Program-made: the position numbers and the translations under genes
The notes under the pieces: generated by a model
What the model saw: only the letters and a program-made list of their open reading frames with translations
Databases searched by the model: none
Told to the model about the DNA's origin: nothing
Shown here: positions 7,010 through 15,213 of the stretch, in pieces
Numbering within the stretch: the first letter of the stretch is position 1
How the letters are laid out: each line of letters starts with the position of its first letter
DNA from: Bacilli bacterium
GTDB lineage: Bacteria > Bacillota_I > Bacilli_A > ML615J-28 > CAG-313
Assembly: GCA_017398545.1 (NCBI GenBank)
Contig: JAFQFT010000040.1
Location: forward strand, 1-39,054
Direction: 5' to 3'
DNA: 39,054 nucleotides

Positions 7010-7666
7010 TTATTTATTTAACTTAAAATACTTTAAAACCTTGTTGGTATTTTCCTCTACAGTATTATCGTCATATCTAACTATTACTTTAATGTCATTA
7101 TTTTTTATGACTTCAGGAATACTATCTTCAACTATTTCTTCGTTTGGTCTTCCAACAATATCATACATCTTTTCTATTTTTAATTTCTTTTCTTCTTCAG
7201 ATAAAGAATTATCATTTATAATACTATATAACATATGACGTTGATCTGGTCTATCAAAGAAGTCACCAGTTTTTCCTATGTGTTTTATATAAACCACATT
7301 TTCTTTAACTATTGCATCAATTATTAATTCTAAATTAATATCTCCTTCACAGATTACAACATCATATTGTGAAGATAAATAAATTAAATCAATTATTATC
7401 ATAGGAGTAAATTCTTTTACTATATTACATTCCCAGTTATGTGCATCATCTTTATCTAGTGCAAAATAATCAGGAACATCTCTACACATTGCAGGTTGAT
7501 ACATAGGATCAGCCAATTTAAAGAATGGGCCCCTATTATCTGTATGATATACATAACAATTATTTAAATGTTTACTCATTTCATTTGCAATAGTTGTTTT
7601 ACCACTACCTGTTACAAAATATACATTTTTTAATTTTTCTCTTAAAATATTATCAGCTATTAACAT
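7010..7666 (-). CDS. P-loop kinase-like NTPase
   Basis: A 218-residue protein with TGSGKTT at residues 19-25, after a strand (VYFV) and before a helix, as in small-molecule kinases of the AAA_33/shikimate-kinase-like group. The strand VVICEGDINLELI resembles a Walker B-type segment, and FDRPDQRHML could be a lid. The first glycine of the usual GxxxxGK(S/T) loop is missing: five residues before the GKT glycine there is Phe. The substrate cannot be predicted. The start has AGGAG seven bases upstream. It is the last gene of the repeat-bracketed cassette and is separated from the PIN gene by about 140 bases. Confidence 0.65.
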   Translation of the reverse strand: MLIADNILREKLKNVYFVTGSGKTTIANEMSKHLNNCYVYHTDNRGPFFKLADPMYQPAMCRDVPDYFALDKDDAHNWECNIVKEFTPMIIIDLIYLSSQYDVVICEGDINLELIIDAIVKENVVYIKHIGKTGDFFDRPDQRHMLYSIINDNSLSEEEKKLKIEKMYDIVGRPNEEIVEDSIPEVIKNNDIKVIVRYDDNTVEENTNKVLKYFKLNK

Positions 7667-7808
7667 ATACTACTCCTATTATAAGATTTTTTTTGAATCA
7701 ACTAACTAATTTATGAAAATCAATTACTTGATCATTGCTTAAATTATTTTAATATTCACTAAAACATATTTCTTCAAAAATTTTTTTATATTATTAAAAA
7801 TTATTACA

Positions 7809-9083
7809 TTAATAATATTCCTCATAATCATGCTCTTCGTATGAAAGATCAAGTAATTTCTCAATTTTATTAAAATCATCAAAGCTTATCTGATAACCAT
7901 TAGGAGATATTAATACATTCCCATCTTCAAAATTTATTGATAAACGCATAACTAGATCATAAATCATTTCAACATTTATCATAAAATACTCAACACTTTC
8001 TTTAAAATAATAAACCCTCACTATCCCAGTTAAATTTATCATGGCTTTTGATTTAACTATAACATCACTACTAATAGACCCTTCTTCATATATTAAATTA
8101 GATATCTTAATATCATCTATATCAAAGTCATGTATTTCATCAATGTTACCACCATTTATAACCTGACAATTCAAATGCTCTTCTAAATCTCTCTGAATCT
8201 TGTTACAATCATATAGTACATTTTCATAATGCTCTAAAAACTTGCCTTCGTTTATATCCCTTTTAATATCTTTTCTAATATTGCAAACTTCTTGAAGAGA
8301 TTTTACACTCATATGCTCAGCTAAATATTTTTCACAAAAATCTATCAAGTGAAACATATATAATTCTGAAGAATTATTTTCTTTAAATTCTTTTAAAAGG
8401 CAAGGATCGATTTTATTCGAAGAGCGTTTTTCCCACCAATCATCCTTTTTTTCATTTTCTATAAAATAAATTTCATCATAATTAGATCCTAATTTTAAAA
8501 TATCATACCAAATGAACATATCACCATAAGTATTCTCTTTCTTGTCACTATCTGTTACCCCAGGTTTCAAATGTAATTTAATTCTATTTTCAAACCATTG
8601 AACTAAATCTAGTTTATTTGCTATTGTTAATTCTAAGCTAGAATCATAGTATTCATCAACAAAGTCCTTAACCACATCATGTTCATTTGTATAATCAAAC
8701 GATAAATTTTGTTTTAAATTTTTAATTTCTTCATCTATTTGACTTTTAAAACTTTCAAAGTTCTGTGAGAATTCATCAATTAAATCATCTATCTTTGTGT
8801 CATATTTTTTTGATAAATGATTTAATTTTAAACTTGAAATTAGTGGTGATATCTTTTGCTTTTGAAAATTAAAATTTTTCTCAAATAAATTAATAGGATT
8901 CCTAGAACTTGTCTTAGTACGATTTGCTTTGTATTTATCATAATACTCTGAATAAACTTGTGGTAGAATTACGATTTGAAAATCACATGTTTTTATTGCA
9001 TTTATTATTTCTTCTGTTGTATCTTTTTTTAATGCATACAAATCTAATAAAGCATTTGTATCAAATATTAAACATTTACTCAT
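7809..9083 (-). CDS. PIN-like domain nuclease, DUF4935 type
   Basis: A 424-residue protein. It begins with IFDTNALLDLY (Asp8), then VILPQVYSEYYDKY (Glu46). A long helical insertion follows (about 60-170), then KPGVTDSDKK, YGDMFIWYDIL (Asp188) and YFIENEKKDDWW with DPCLLKEFKE. These are the DUF4935/PIN_8 landmarks, and the spaced acidic residues fit a metal-dependent RNase site. A C-terminal domain of about 150 residues is of unknown type. Related genes are frequent in defence and toxin islands. Its ATG overlaps the upstream phosphorylase stop by eight bases, with a GGGGG ribosome binding site inside that gene. Translational coupling is therefore likely. Confidence 0.8.
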   Translation of the reverse strand: MSKCLIFDTNALLDLYALKKDTTEEIINAIKTCDFQIVILPQVYSEYYDKYKANRTKTSSRNPINLFEKNFNFQKQKISPLISSLKLNHLSKKYDTKIDDLIDEFSQNFESFKSQIDEEIKNLKQNLSFDYTNEHDVVKDFVDEYYDSSLELTIANKLDLVQWFENRIKLHLKPGVTDSDKKENTYGDMFIWYDILKLGSNYDEIYFIENEKKDDWWEKRSSNKIDPCLLKEFKENNSSELYMFHLIDFCEKYLAEHMSVKSLQEVCNIRKDIKRDINEGKFLEHYENVLYDCNKIQRDLEEHLNCQVINGGNIDEIHDFDIDDIKISNLIYEEGSISSDVIVKSKAMINLTGIVRVYYFKESVEYFMINVEMIYDLVMRLSINFEDGNVLISPNGYQISFDDFNKIEKLLDLSYEEHDYEEYY

Positions 9084-9873
9084 TATTTACCCCCACTAAA
9101 TTAAATATTATTTTAGGTATTACTTCATATCTTGTTTTATGATATGTTTCCATATCTGCATTTGTTCTACCACTAATTAATGATTTATTTAAAATAGTAT
9201 TATCTGATACAGCAAGTAATGCAACGCACTCTTTTTCTATAACTTGACATGCACTAAATAAAGCAGATGTTTCCATTTCAATTGCTTTACATCCTAAATT
9301 TAATATTTCATCAATATGGGCGAATTGACAAGCAATAGTATCTACACTATAAACTGTAATATCTTTATAGTTTATTTTTTTATTATTTAAATAATTTGTT
9401 GTAGCATCATATAATTCTTTTGTTGGATGATATTCTTTATGTAATGATTCTTTATTAATTGTTTCATACAAATAACTAGAAAATGCTTCTCCAGAAACAC
9501 TTGTTGAAGGAATTATTAAATCACCTATATTAACATCATTTGAAATAGATCCAACCGAACCAACAAATATAATTCTTTTACATTTAGTAAATGAAAGTAA
9601 TAATACTGTTTCACCTACATTGGTTGCTCCAACATAACTTCTAATATGAAGAAACGATTTACCATTATAAGTGATTCTATGAACATCAGGGAACTCATCA
9701 CTTAATAATTCAATCTTACAATCGTAATTATTATATAGTTTATTAGGGTACCACCAAGGAGCAAGTACAACTGTTTCAGTTATTTCTTCTTCGGTTATTC
9801 CTAATCTATTAACTAATTTAGAACTATCTCCATATTTGTCAATTGACTGTTTTAATTGTTCTTTTGTAATCAT
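9076..9873 (-). CDS. Purine/uridine nucleoside phosphorylase family protein
   Basis: A 265-residue member of nucleoside phosphorylase family I. The central GSVGSIS and DVNIGDLIIPS, the GCKAIEMETSALFSA motif (ribose-binding Glu-Met-Glu) and LLAVSDN are in the normal order and spacing. The family cleaves N-glycosidic bonds of nucleosides, with phosphate or water. It is not a typical DeoD or Pfs sequence, so the substrate is unknown. The PIN gene overlaps its 3' end. Family members also act as nucleotide-depleting effectors in phage defence (for example in Detocs), so a defence role is possible; simple salvage is the alternative. GGAG lies seven bases before the ATG. Confidence 0.8.
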   Translation of the reverse strand: MITKEQLKQSIDKYGDSSKLVNRLGITEEEITETVVLAPWWYPNKLYNNYDCKIELLSDEFPDVHRITYNGKSFLHIRSYVGATNVGETVLLLSFTKCKRIIFVGSVGSISNDVNIGDLIIPSTSVSGEAFSSYLYETINKESLHKEYHPTKELYDATTNYLNNKKINYKDITVYSVDTIACQFAHIDEILNLGCKAIEMETSALFSACQVIEKECVALLAVSDNTILNKSLISGRTNADMETYHKTRYEVIPKIIFNLVGVNNE

Positions 9874-9949
9874 TACACGTCTCCATTCAATCTAATGTAC
9901 TTTATTATATATTTGTTCCTTGTTACTTCATACACATTTATTAAATACT

Positions 9950-11044
9950 TTAATAACTTTTATCCATTTCTAAATGAATTTTTAAATATTCTTTAAGATT
10001 ATTCCTAATCACGATCAATTCTGATAAAGTAGAGAAATATAATTCTTGTTCACTTTTATCTTCTAACCAGTAACTTAATTTATATTCACTTCTATGGTCC
10101 CAAGATTTTGTTTTTCTGCACTCAAATAACAAATTATTTATTTCTAATAATAAAGTATTTCTTATTTCACGAAAGTTTTGTGGACTTTCATTTAATTTTT
10201 TATCAAATTTTTCTTTATATTTTGTTCTCCAAATTTCATGATATTTTGTTTGCTCTTTTAACCATGTTTGCCCTTCTCCCGATTCAAAATCATCGAAATC
10301 TATATCTAAATTCGCTAAATTAACACCTTCATCTGCAATTTCACTATCATCAATCTTAAGATCATACTCATTATTAAACTTCTTTAAAAAGGATTTTAAT
10401 GAAAAATATCCATAACAGTTTTCTCTTCGATCCCATGATAACTTAAATTTTCCATTTACTTCGCTATTATCTACAAAAAAATCTTTTTTATTGTTCGTAA
10501 TAAAAATAAACTCATCATCATCATTAAGATGTCCTTGTATAAAGATTTTCAATTGCATTTTAATTAATTCATCATTAGTATTTCTTGTATTTATTTCTCC
10601 ACTAATTCTTTTCTTCTCATTTTGTAAAACTAAACCAGGATCTAAATTTAATTTAATAATTTTCTCATTTCTAAAGAATTCTTGAATTATTTCATAAGTT
10701 TTAATCCAATATTTTATTTTGTTATCCTGTTCTTCATCAATAAATATACACAATTTTTCATAAATATCTCTTGCTTCAGACCAAATTTCTTTAATAAATT
10801 CATTAATTTTATTTTTAAGTTTTGAATAATTATCTTTATAATCATCTTGAAAACTTCTATTAGCTTTTTCTAATTCTAAAATAATTACTTCAGGTAAAAT
10901 TAAAGTTACATATTGTTGTTCTAATAAGATTGATAAAACTGAAATAATGTGAGGAGAAATGTAATTTTCTTCAGAATCCTCTTTACCATTAATATCAGTT
11001 AGTTGCTGCATATAAATATTAGTATCTAAACATAAATAAATCAT
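9950..11044 (-). CDS. Second PIN-like nuclease protein
   Basis: A 364-residue protein laid out like the other PIN protein: YLCLDTNIYM (Asp7), TLILPEVIILELEK (Glu57), a coiled-coil-like insertion (about 60-130), LDPGLVLQNEKK, TNDELIKMQL (Asp158), and FIFITNNKKDFF. The last motif has Asn where many PIN domains have an acidic residue, so activity is less certain. A C-terminal region of about 140 residues is acidic, then helical. I chose ATG 11044 over a longer reading because AAGGAG lies six bases upstream of it. It is separated from the phosphorylase by 76 bases and is in the same direction. Sequence drift from the first PIN protein argues against recent duplication. Confidence 0.7.
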   Translation of the reverse strand: MIYLCLDTNIYMQQLTDINGKEDSEENYISPHIISVLSILLEQQYVTLILPEVIILELEKANRSFQDDYKDNYSKLKNKINEFIKEIWSEARDIYEKLCIFIDEEQDNKIKYWIKTYEIIQEFFRNEKIIKLNLDPGLVLQNEKKRISGEINTRNTNDELIKMQLKIFIQGHLNDDDEFIFITNNKKDFFVDNSEVNGKFKLSWDRRENCYGYFSLKSFLKKFNNEYDLKIDDSEIADEGVNLANLDIDFDDFESGEGQTWLKEQTKYHEIWRTKYKEKFDKKLNESPQNFREIRNTLLLEINNLLFECRKTKSWDHRSEYKLSYWLEDKSEQELYFSTLSELIVIRNNLKEYLKIHLEMDKSY

Positions 11045-11170
11045 TTTCTTCTCCTTACAATCCAAATAATCTTTTATATTTTATATATAAATACTTGTAT
11101 AAAGTTCTTTAAATCAACTGTTCAAAATATAATTACGAGGTTTGTATAATTAAAAATATAATAAACCTTT

Positions 11171-11668
11171 CTATTTACACCTGTTTATCATCTTTAAAAT
11201 AAATGGATGTTCTAAATCTAGTTCATACATATAACTATTCTTTTTTTCTACCATACTTTTTGAGTATTTAGCAAAATTATGTTGTGATAACTCATTTATC
11301 TTGCTTATGTAATATACAACCTTACTAACTTTTTCTTTATTAACAATATATTCTTTTGTTATTGCTTTCAAAATCATCATCATAGTAACACTATTATTTC
11401 TATAGTCTTTTAGTATGTGGACATCTTCTATGTATAATATACTATCAGATATACTTAAAGTAAGATATGCAAACACTTTTTCACCATCATACATTAAATA
11501 TGTTATTGGCATTGCCTTTTTCTTATGTTCAATATACATTTTGATATTTTCAGATGAACCCATATCTTCGCCATAAATCCATGATGTAGTTTCTACAGTT
11601 ATTAATGCCATTATTTTTAATATATCATCTATTTCTTTTACAGAATAATCTAATTTAATAAAGTTCAT
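11171..11668 (-). CDS. GNAT-like N-acetyltransferase
   Basis: A 165-residue protein with GNAT topology. Strand-rich TYLMYDGEKVFAYLTLSI leads to ILYIEDVHILKDYRNN and the helix MMMILKAI, where acetyl-CoA normally binds. The usual Q/RxxGxG/A loop is degenerate (DYRNNSVTM), so the family call is moderate and activity is uncertain. I chose ATG 11668 because AGGAG lies eight bases upstream; a GTG nine bases earlier is less likely. It is the first gene inside the repeat pair, about 70 bases from copy B. It might be a toxin-type acetyltransferase, but no partner is seen. Confidence 0.55.
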   Translation of the reverse strand: MNFIKLDYSVKEIDDILKIMALITVETTSWIYGEDMGSSENIKMYIEHKKKAMPITYLMYDGEKVFAYLTLSISDSILYIEDVHILKDYRNNSVTMMMILKAITKEYIVNKEKVSKVVYYISKINELSQHNFAKYSKSMVEKKNSYMYELDLEHPFILKMINRCK

Positions 11669-11735
11669 ATTCCACACTCCTATATAAGAATATTATACTA
11701 CAATTTACATTATTTTTCTACAATTCCATATTCAT

Positions 11736-11966
11736 AATTAAAGTTGGTATAACGTAGACCTTTCATCTTGCTGTACTAGGTTCACATTAACTAAATGTCT
11801 CGATATATTTTTTAATAAAAATTACAGACATTTAGTTAATCTTACCTATTTTTCTTATGTTTTAAGTGAGTTTTTATATGTTTTTGAACATTTTTATCAA
11901 TTTTTGTTCACTTTTTCATCGAGACAAAAGTGGAATACAGGGTGTAAGAAACCGACAAAAAGTCTT
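11736..11966. repeat. Long structured repeat, copy B
   Basis: Second copy of the unit at 6467-6707. The first 24 bases are identical, as is ATCGAGACAAAAGTG (11918-11932). The internal stem AACTAAATGTCT with AGACATTTAGTT is a perfect 12-base pairing. Relative to copy A the outer C-G pair has become A-T, so both sides changed together. The unit ends in GACAAAAAGTCTT (11954-11966). The sequence between these landmarks has diverged strongly, so the copies are old or only the landmarks are under selection. Confidence 0.75.
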
Positions 11967-12140
11967 TATTTAATTCTCTATGAGAAATAAAAGTAATTTT
12001 TTTAAACATAACATTTTAAGTTTGTTTATTCTTTAATATTTATGTTTGTAACGTTAATTCTTTTTTTCTACAAATATTTTTAGTTTTAACTTATTCATAG
12101 AATATATTCTAGATATGTTTGCGACATAATATGTACAAAT

Positions 12141-12160
12141 AAGTCACCAATTGGTGACTT
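12141..12160 (-). terminator. Terminator after prfA
   Basis: Perfect 20-base palindrome, AAGTCACCAATTGGTGACTT, seven bases beyond the prfA stop, followed by ATTTGT on the minus strand and ATTTTATT on the plus strand. It closes the gdpP-rplI-dnaB-prfA operon. Confidence 0.75.
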
Positions 12161-12166
12161 ATTTTA

Positions 12167-13237
12167 TTAGTTTTCTTCGCTTGCAGAAAGTGCACGTTTT
12201 TGTTCGAATGCAATTAAAGCTTCAATTACACTATCTAGTTTACCTTCCATAACTCTATCTAATTGTTGAATTGTAAATCCGATTCTGTGGTCTGTAAGTC
12301 TATTTTGTGGATAGTTGTAAGTTCTAATTTTTTCACTTCTATCACCATGTCCAATCTTAGATTGTCTTTCAGCACCTTCTGCTGCTTCTTTTTCTTGAAG
12401 CATATGATCATAAAGTCTTGCACGAAGAACTTTTAAAGCACTTGCTTTATTTTCATGTTGACTCTTACCATCTTGACAACTTACTACAATACCTGTTGGA
12501 ATATGTGTTACACGAATTGCAGATTTAGTAGTATTAACACATTGTCCGCCAGGACCAGATGCACAGAATGTATCAATTCTTACATCATTCATATCAAGTT
12601 CTACTTCTAATTCTTCTGCCTCTGGCATTACAAGTACTGTTGCAGTTGATGTATGGATACGACCAGCAGATTCTGTTGATGGAACTCTTTGTACACGGTG
12701 TGATCCCGATTCATATTTTAAATATGAATAAACTGAATCACCTTTAATCATAAATCCAATATAGCTAAAGCCACCAGCTTCACATTGTTCTGAATCCATT
12801 AGTTCAATTTTCCAACCACGTGATTCTGCATATTTAGAATACATTCTAAATAAGTCTCCCGCAAAGATATTACCTTCATCACCGCCAGCAGCTCCTCTGA
12901 TTTCAACAATAACGTTCTTTTCATCATTAGGATCTTTAGGGATTAAAAGAATTTTAATTTCTTCAATAATTTTTTCAATTCTCTCCTCAGATGAAACAAG
13001 TTCAATTTCAGCCATTTCTCTTAAGTCTGGATCTGAATCTTTGCTCATTTCTTTTAAGTCTTCAATGTCTCTTTCTAATTGTATAAGTTCTTTATATTTA
13101 TTAACTACTGCTTCTAAGCCTCTTTGTTCTTTAGAAAGTTCAGTAAGTTTTTTAATATCTGACACTATACTTGGATCAGAAAGCATTTCTGTTATTTGAT
13201 TGTATCTTGCACAAATAACTTCTAAACGGTCTTTCAT
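12167..13237 (-). CDS. prfA: Peptide chain release factor 1
   Basis: A 356-residue release factor that reads UAA and UAG and releases the finished protein from the ribosome. PxT is visible as PST (186-188), the anticodon-like tripeptide of RF1. The catalytic GGQ is at 230-232 in ASGPGGQCVNTT, followed by the usual ARLYD and NYPQNRLTDHR segments. Length matches Bacillus RF1. Its modifying enzyme gene prmC, normally next to it, is at 1891-2739. It lies 10 bases after dnaB and has GGAG before the ATG, so it belongs to the gdpP-rplI-dnaB operon. Confidence 0.97.
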   Translation of the reverse strand: MKDRLEVICARYNQITEMLSDPSIVSDIKKLTELSKEQRGLEAVVNKYKELIQLERDIEDLKEMSKDSDPDLREMAEIELVSSEERIEKIIEEIKILLIPKDPNDEKNVIVEIRGAAGGDEGNIFAGDLFRMYSKYAESRGWKIELMDSEQCEAGGFSYIGFMIKGDSVYSYLKYESGSHRVQRVPSTESAGRIHTSTATVLVMPEAEELEVELDMNDVRIDTFCASGPGGQCVNTTKSAIRVTHIPTGIVVSCQDGKSQHENKASALKVLRARLYDHMLQEKEAAEGAERQSKIGHGDRSEKIRTYNYPQNRLTDHRIGFTIQQLDRVMEGKLDSVIEALIAFEQKRALSASEEN

Positions 13238-13247
13238 GTTATTCTCC

Positions 13248-14720
13248 TTAATTGTTATTATTATTACCGTTTAAACGGCGCATTCCTTGAGCCTTTTTTC
13301 GTTTTCCTATTGGTTTACGGAACTCTTTTTGTTCTGTAAATCTACATAAATGTCCATAGAAATGATAGTCGAAATCTTGTAATGGCCCTTGACGGTTTTT
13401 AGCTATTGAAATAATTACTTCAAGCATTTCTTTCTTAGATTTGCTTTCTCTTTGTAATTGTTCTTCTTTTAGCTTTTCATTTAATTGATCAGCCACATCT
13501 TGATCTTCAACATCTTTTCTACGATAAATAAAGAATACGATATCGGCATCTTGTTCAATACTTCCTGATTCTCTTAAGTCAGCAAGTTGTGGTGTTTTAT
13601 TTTCACGATCTTCTACACCACGTGATAATTGTGATAATGCAAGAATTGGAACTTGAAGTTCTTGAGCAAGTGTTTTTAATTGACGTGAAATTTTACTTAC
13701 TTCTTCTTGACGATTACCTCTTGAATTTTCTACTGTAATTAATTGCAAGTAGTCAATTACCACAAAATCAAGTTTTCCAGCATTTTTTAATTGACGACAT
13801 TTTGTTCTTATATCGGCAATATTTGATGATGGTGAAACATCAAAATATAATTTTTGTTTTGCAAGATCTTCTTTAGCAAGACTTAATAATAATAATTCAT
13901 CATTATTTAAGTTACCACTTCTAATCTTACCTAAATCTACACCAGCTTGATATGAATATATTCTCATCATTAATTGTTCAATACTCATTTCTAGTGAGAA
14001 AAATGCAACGTGAGCATCATTATTCTTAGCAACTTGTAATGCAAGATTAATTGCGTAAGATGATTTACCTACTGCAGGACGTGCTGCAAGAATCATTAAA
14101 TCACCTTTTTGGAAACCAAGTGTTGCTTTATTAAGATTAGGATACCCAGTATCTAGCCCAATTATTTCTTGATCTTTACCAACATATGAATTAATTTTCT
14201 CAAATACTTCTTCAGCAGCTTCAGTTAATGTCATAAATTCACTAGTTCGACGAAGCTTAATTACTTCCATAATATTAGATTCAACTTTATCTAACATATC
14301 ATTAAGTTCATAACGATGATTTAAAATATCATCAGATAAGCCTTGCATCTTATGAAGTAATTTTCTTTCAATTGCTTTTTCTTCTACAATTTCAATATAT
14401 AATTTAACTGATGCGATTGAAGGAACAGAGTCAATGATTTCAACTAGATAATTACTAATATTAGGAACATCATTATAATTTAAGCGTTTTAATTCTTCAA
14501 CAACAGATAATACATCTATTTGATTACCACTATTTCTTAAATTAACCATTGCACGATAAATCATTACATGGCGTGGTTCATAAAAATCAGTATCAGCAAG
14601 TTTTCCAATTAACCCATCAATAATTTTATTATCAATAAAAATACTACCTAAAACATATACTTCTGCTTCAGTATTAAATGGGACTGAACGATTGTATACT
14701 ACCTCTTTTTTCTTATTCAT
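13248..14720 (-). CDS. dnaB: Replicative DNA helicase DnaB
   Basis: A 490-residue hexameric 5'-3' helicase of the replisome (called DnaC in Bacillus). The N-terminal DnaB domain (about 12-115), linker helix and RecA-like ATPase are complete. Walker A is ARPAVGKSS (213-221), FFSLEMS follows, and Walker B is VVIDYLQLI. LSQLSRGVE and DLRESGSIEQDAD are also present. The C-terminus has a charged insertion near 415-430 and ends with a run of asparagines after RRLNG, an unusual low-complexity tail. It has AAGGAGAG before the ATG and lies 32 bases after rplI, the common rplI-dnaB pairing. Confidence 0.97.
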   Translation of the reverse strand: MNKKKEVVYNRSVPFNTEAEVYVLGSIFIDNKIIDGLIGKLADTDFYEPRHVMIYRAMVNLRNSGNQIDVLSVVEELKRLNYNDVPNISNYLVEIIDSVPSIASVKLYIEIVEEKAIERKLLHKMQGLSDDILNHRYELNDMLDKVESNIMEVIKLRRTSEFMTLTEAAEEVFEKINSYVGKDQEIIGLDTGYPNLNKATLGFQKGDLMILAARPAVGKSSYAINLALQVAKNNDAHVAFFSLEMSIEQLMMRIYSYQAGVDLGKIRSGNLNNDELLLLSLAKEDLAKQKLYFDVSPSSNIADIRTKCRQLKNAGKLDFVVIDYLQLITVENSRGNRQEEVSKISRQLKTLAQELQVPILALSQLSRGVEDRENKTPQLADLRESGSIEQDADIVFFIYRRKDVEDQDVADQLNEKLKEEQLQRESKSKKEMLEVIISIAKNRQGPLQDFDYHFYGHLCRFTEQKEFRKPIGKRKKAQGMRRLNGNNNNN

Positions 14721-14752
14721 AGACTCTCCTTCCTATTATATATAACTACTAT

Positions 14753-15196
14753 TTATTTTGTAGAAACAATAATATTAATTGTTGCAATAACTTCTTTATG
14801 TAATTGTACTTTAGCAGTATAATCACCAAGTGCAGTTACTAATGCTGTAAATGTAATTTTACGTTTATCAATTTTTGCATTAATTGCTTTTTCTACAGCT
14901 TCCGCGATATGTTTTGTTGTTACAGTACCTAGTACATGACCATCTGCTGCAACTTTAACAATAATTTTAACAACTGTACTTTCAATTTTTTGTTTTAAAT
15001 CTTTCATTTCTTGTAAATGAAGAGCTTCTTTTTCAGCTTCAAGTGCTTTTTGCACTTCTAATTCTTTCATGTTTCCATCACTAGCTACTTTTGCTAAACC
15101 ACTTTTAACTAGGAAATTAGCATATCCAGCTTGGAATTCTTTTACTTCACCTTTTTTGCCTTTGCCTTTTACATCAGCAGTTAATATTACTTTCAT
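14753..15196 (-). CDS. rplI: 50S ribosomal protein L9
   Basis: A 147-residue two-domain ribosomal protein that binds 23S rRNA. The N-terminal domain has [18 protein letters not shown] and [13 protein letters not shown] long central helix (about 42-75) is followed by the C-terminal domain with [14 protein letters not shown] and DKRKITF. Length and motifs are normal, so this is the functional L9. It starts 17 bases after the gdpP gene, whose product ends in a second, more divergent L9-like sequence. This arrangement suggests duplication and fusion. AGAGGTAA precedes the ATG. Confidence 0.97.
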   Translation of the reverse strand: MKVILTADVKGKGKKGEVKEFQAGYANFLVKSGLAKVASDGNMKELEVQKALEAEKEALHLQEMKDLKQKIESTVVKIIVKVAADGHVLGTVTTKHIAEAVEKAINAKIDKRKITFTALVTALGDYTAKVQLHKEVIATINIIVSTK

Positions 15197-15213
15197 TATA
15201 AATTACCTCTTTC

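Larger units (their letters stand above)
11678..12166. other. Gene-free stretch with repeat copy B
   Basis: No coding sequence is supported. It contains repeat copy B (11736-11966), then AT-rich DNA without obvious signals, and the prfA terminator at 12141-12160. Confidence 0.8.

Noticed and set aside
7010-11668. Prophage or integrative element
   Set aside because: No integrase, portal, terminase, relaxase or replication gene is seen, and no att-like direct repeat at a tRNA.
13248-13280. Frameshift at the asparagine-rich end of DnaB
   Set aside because: The frame is continuous to a stop 10 bases before prfA, and a low-complexity tail is plausible.
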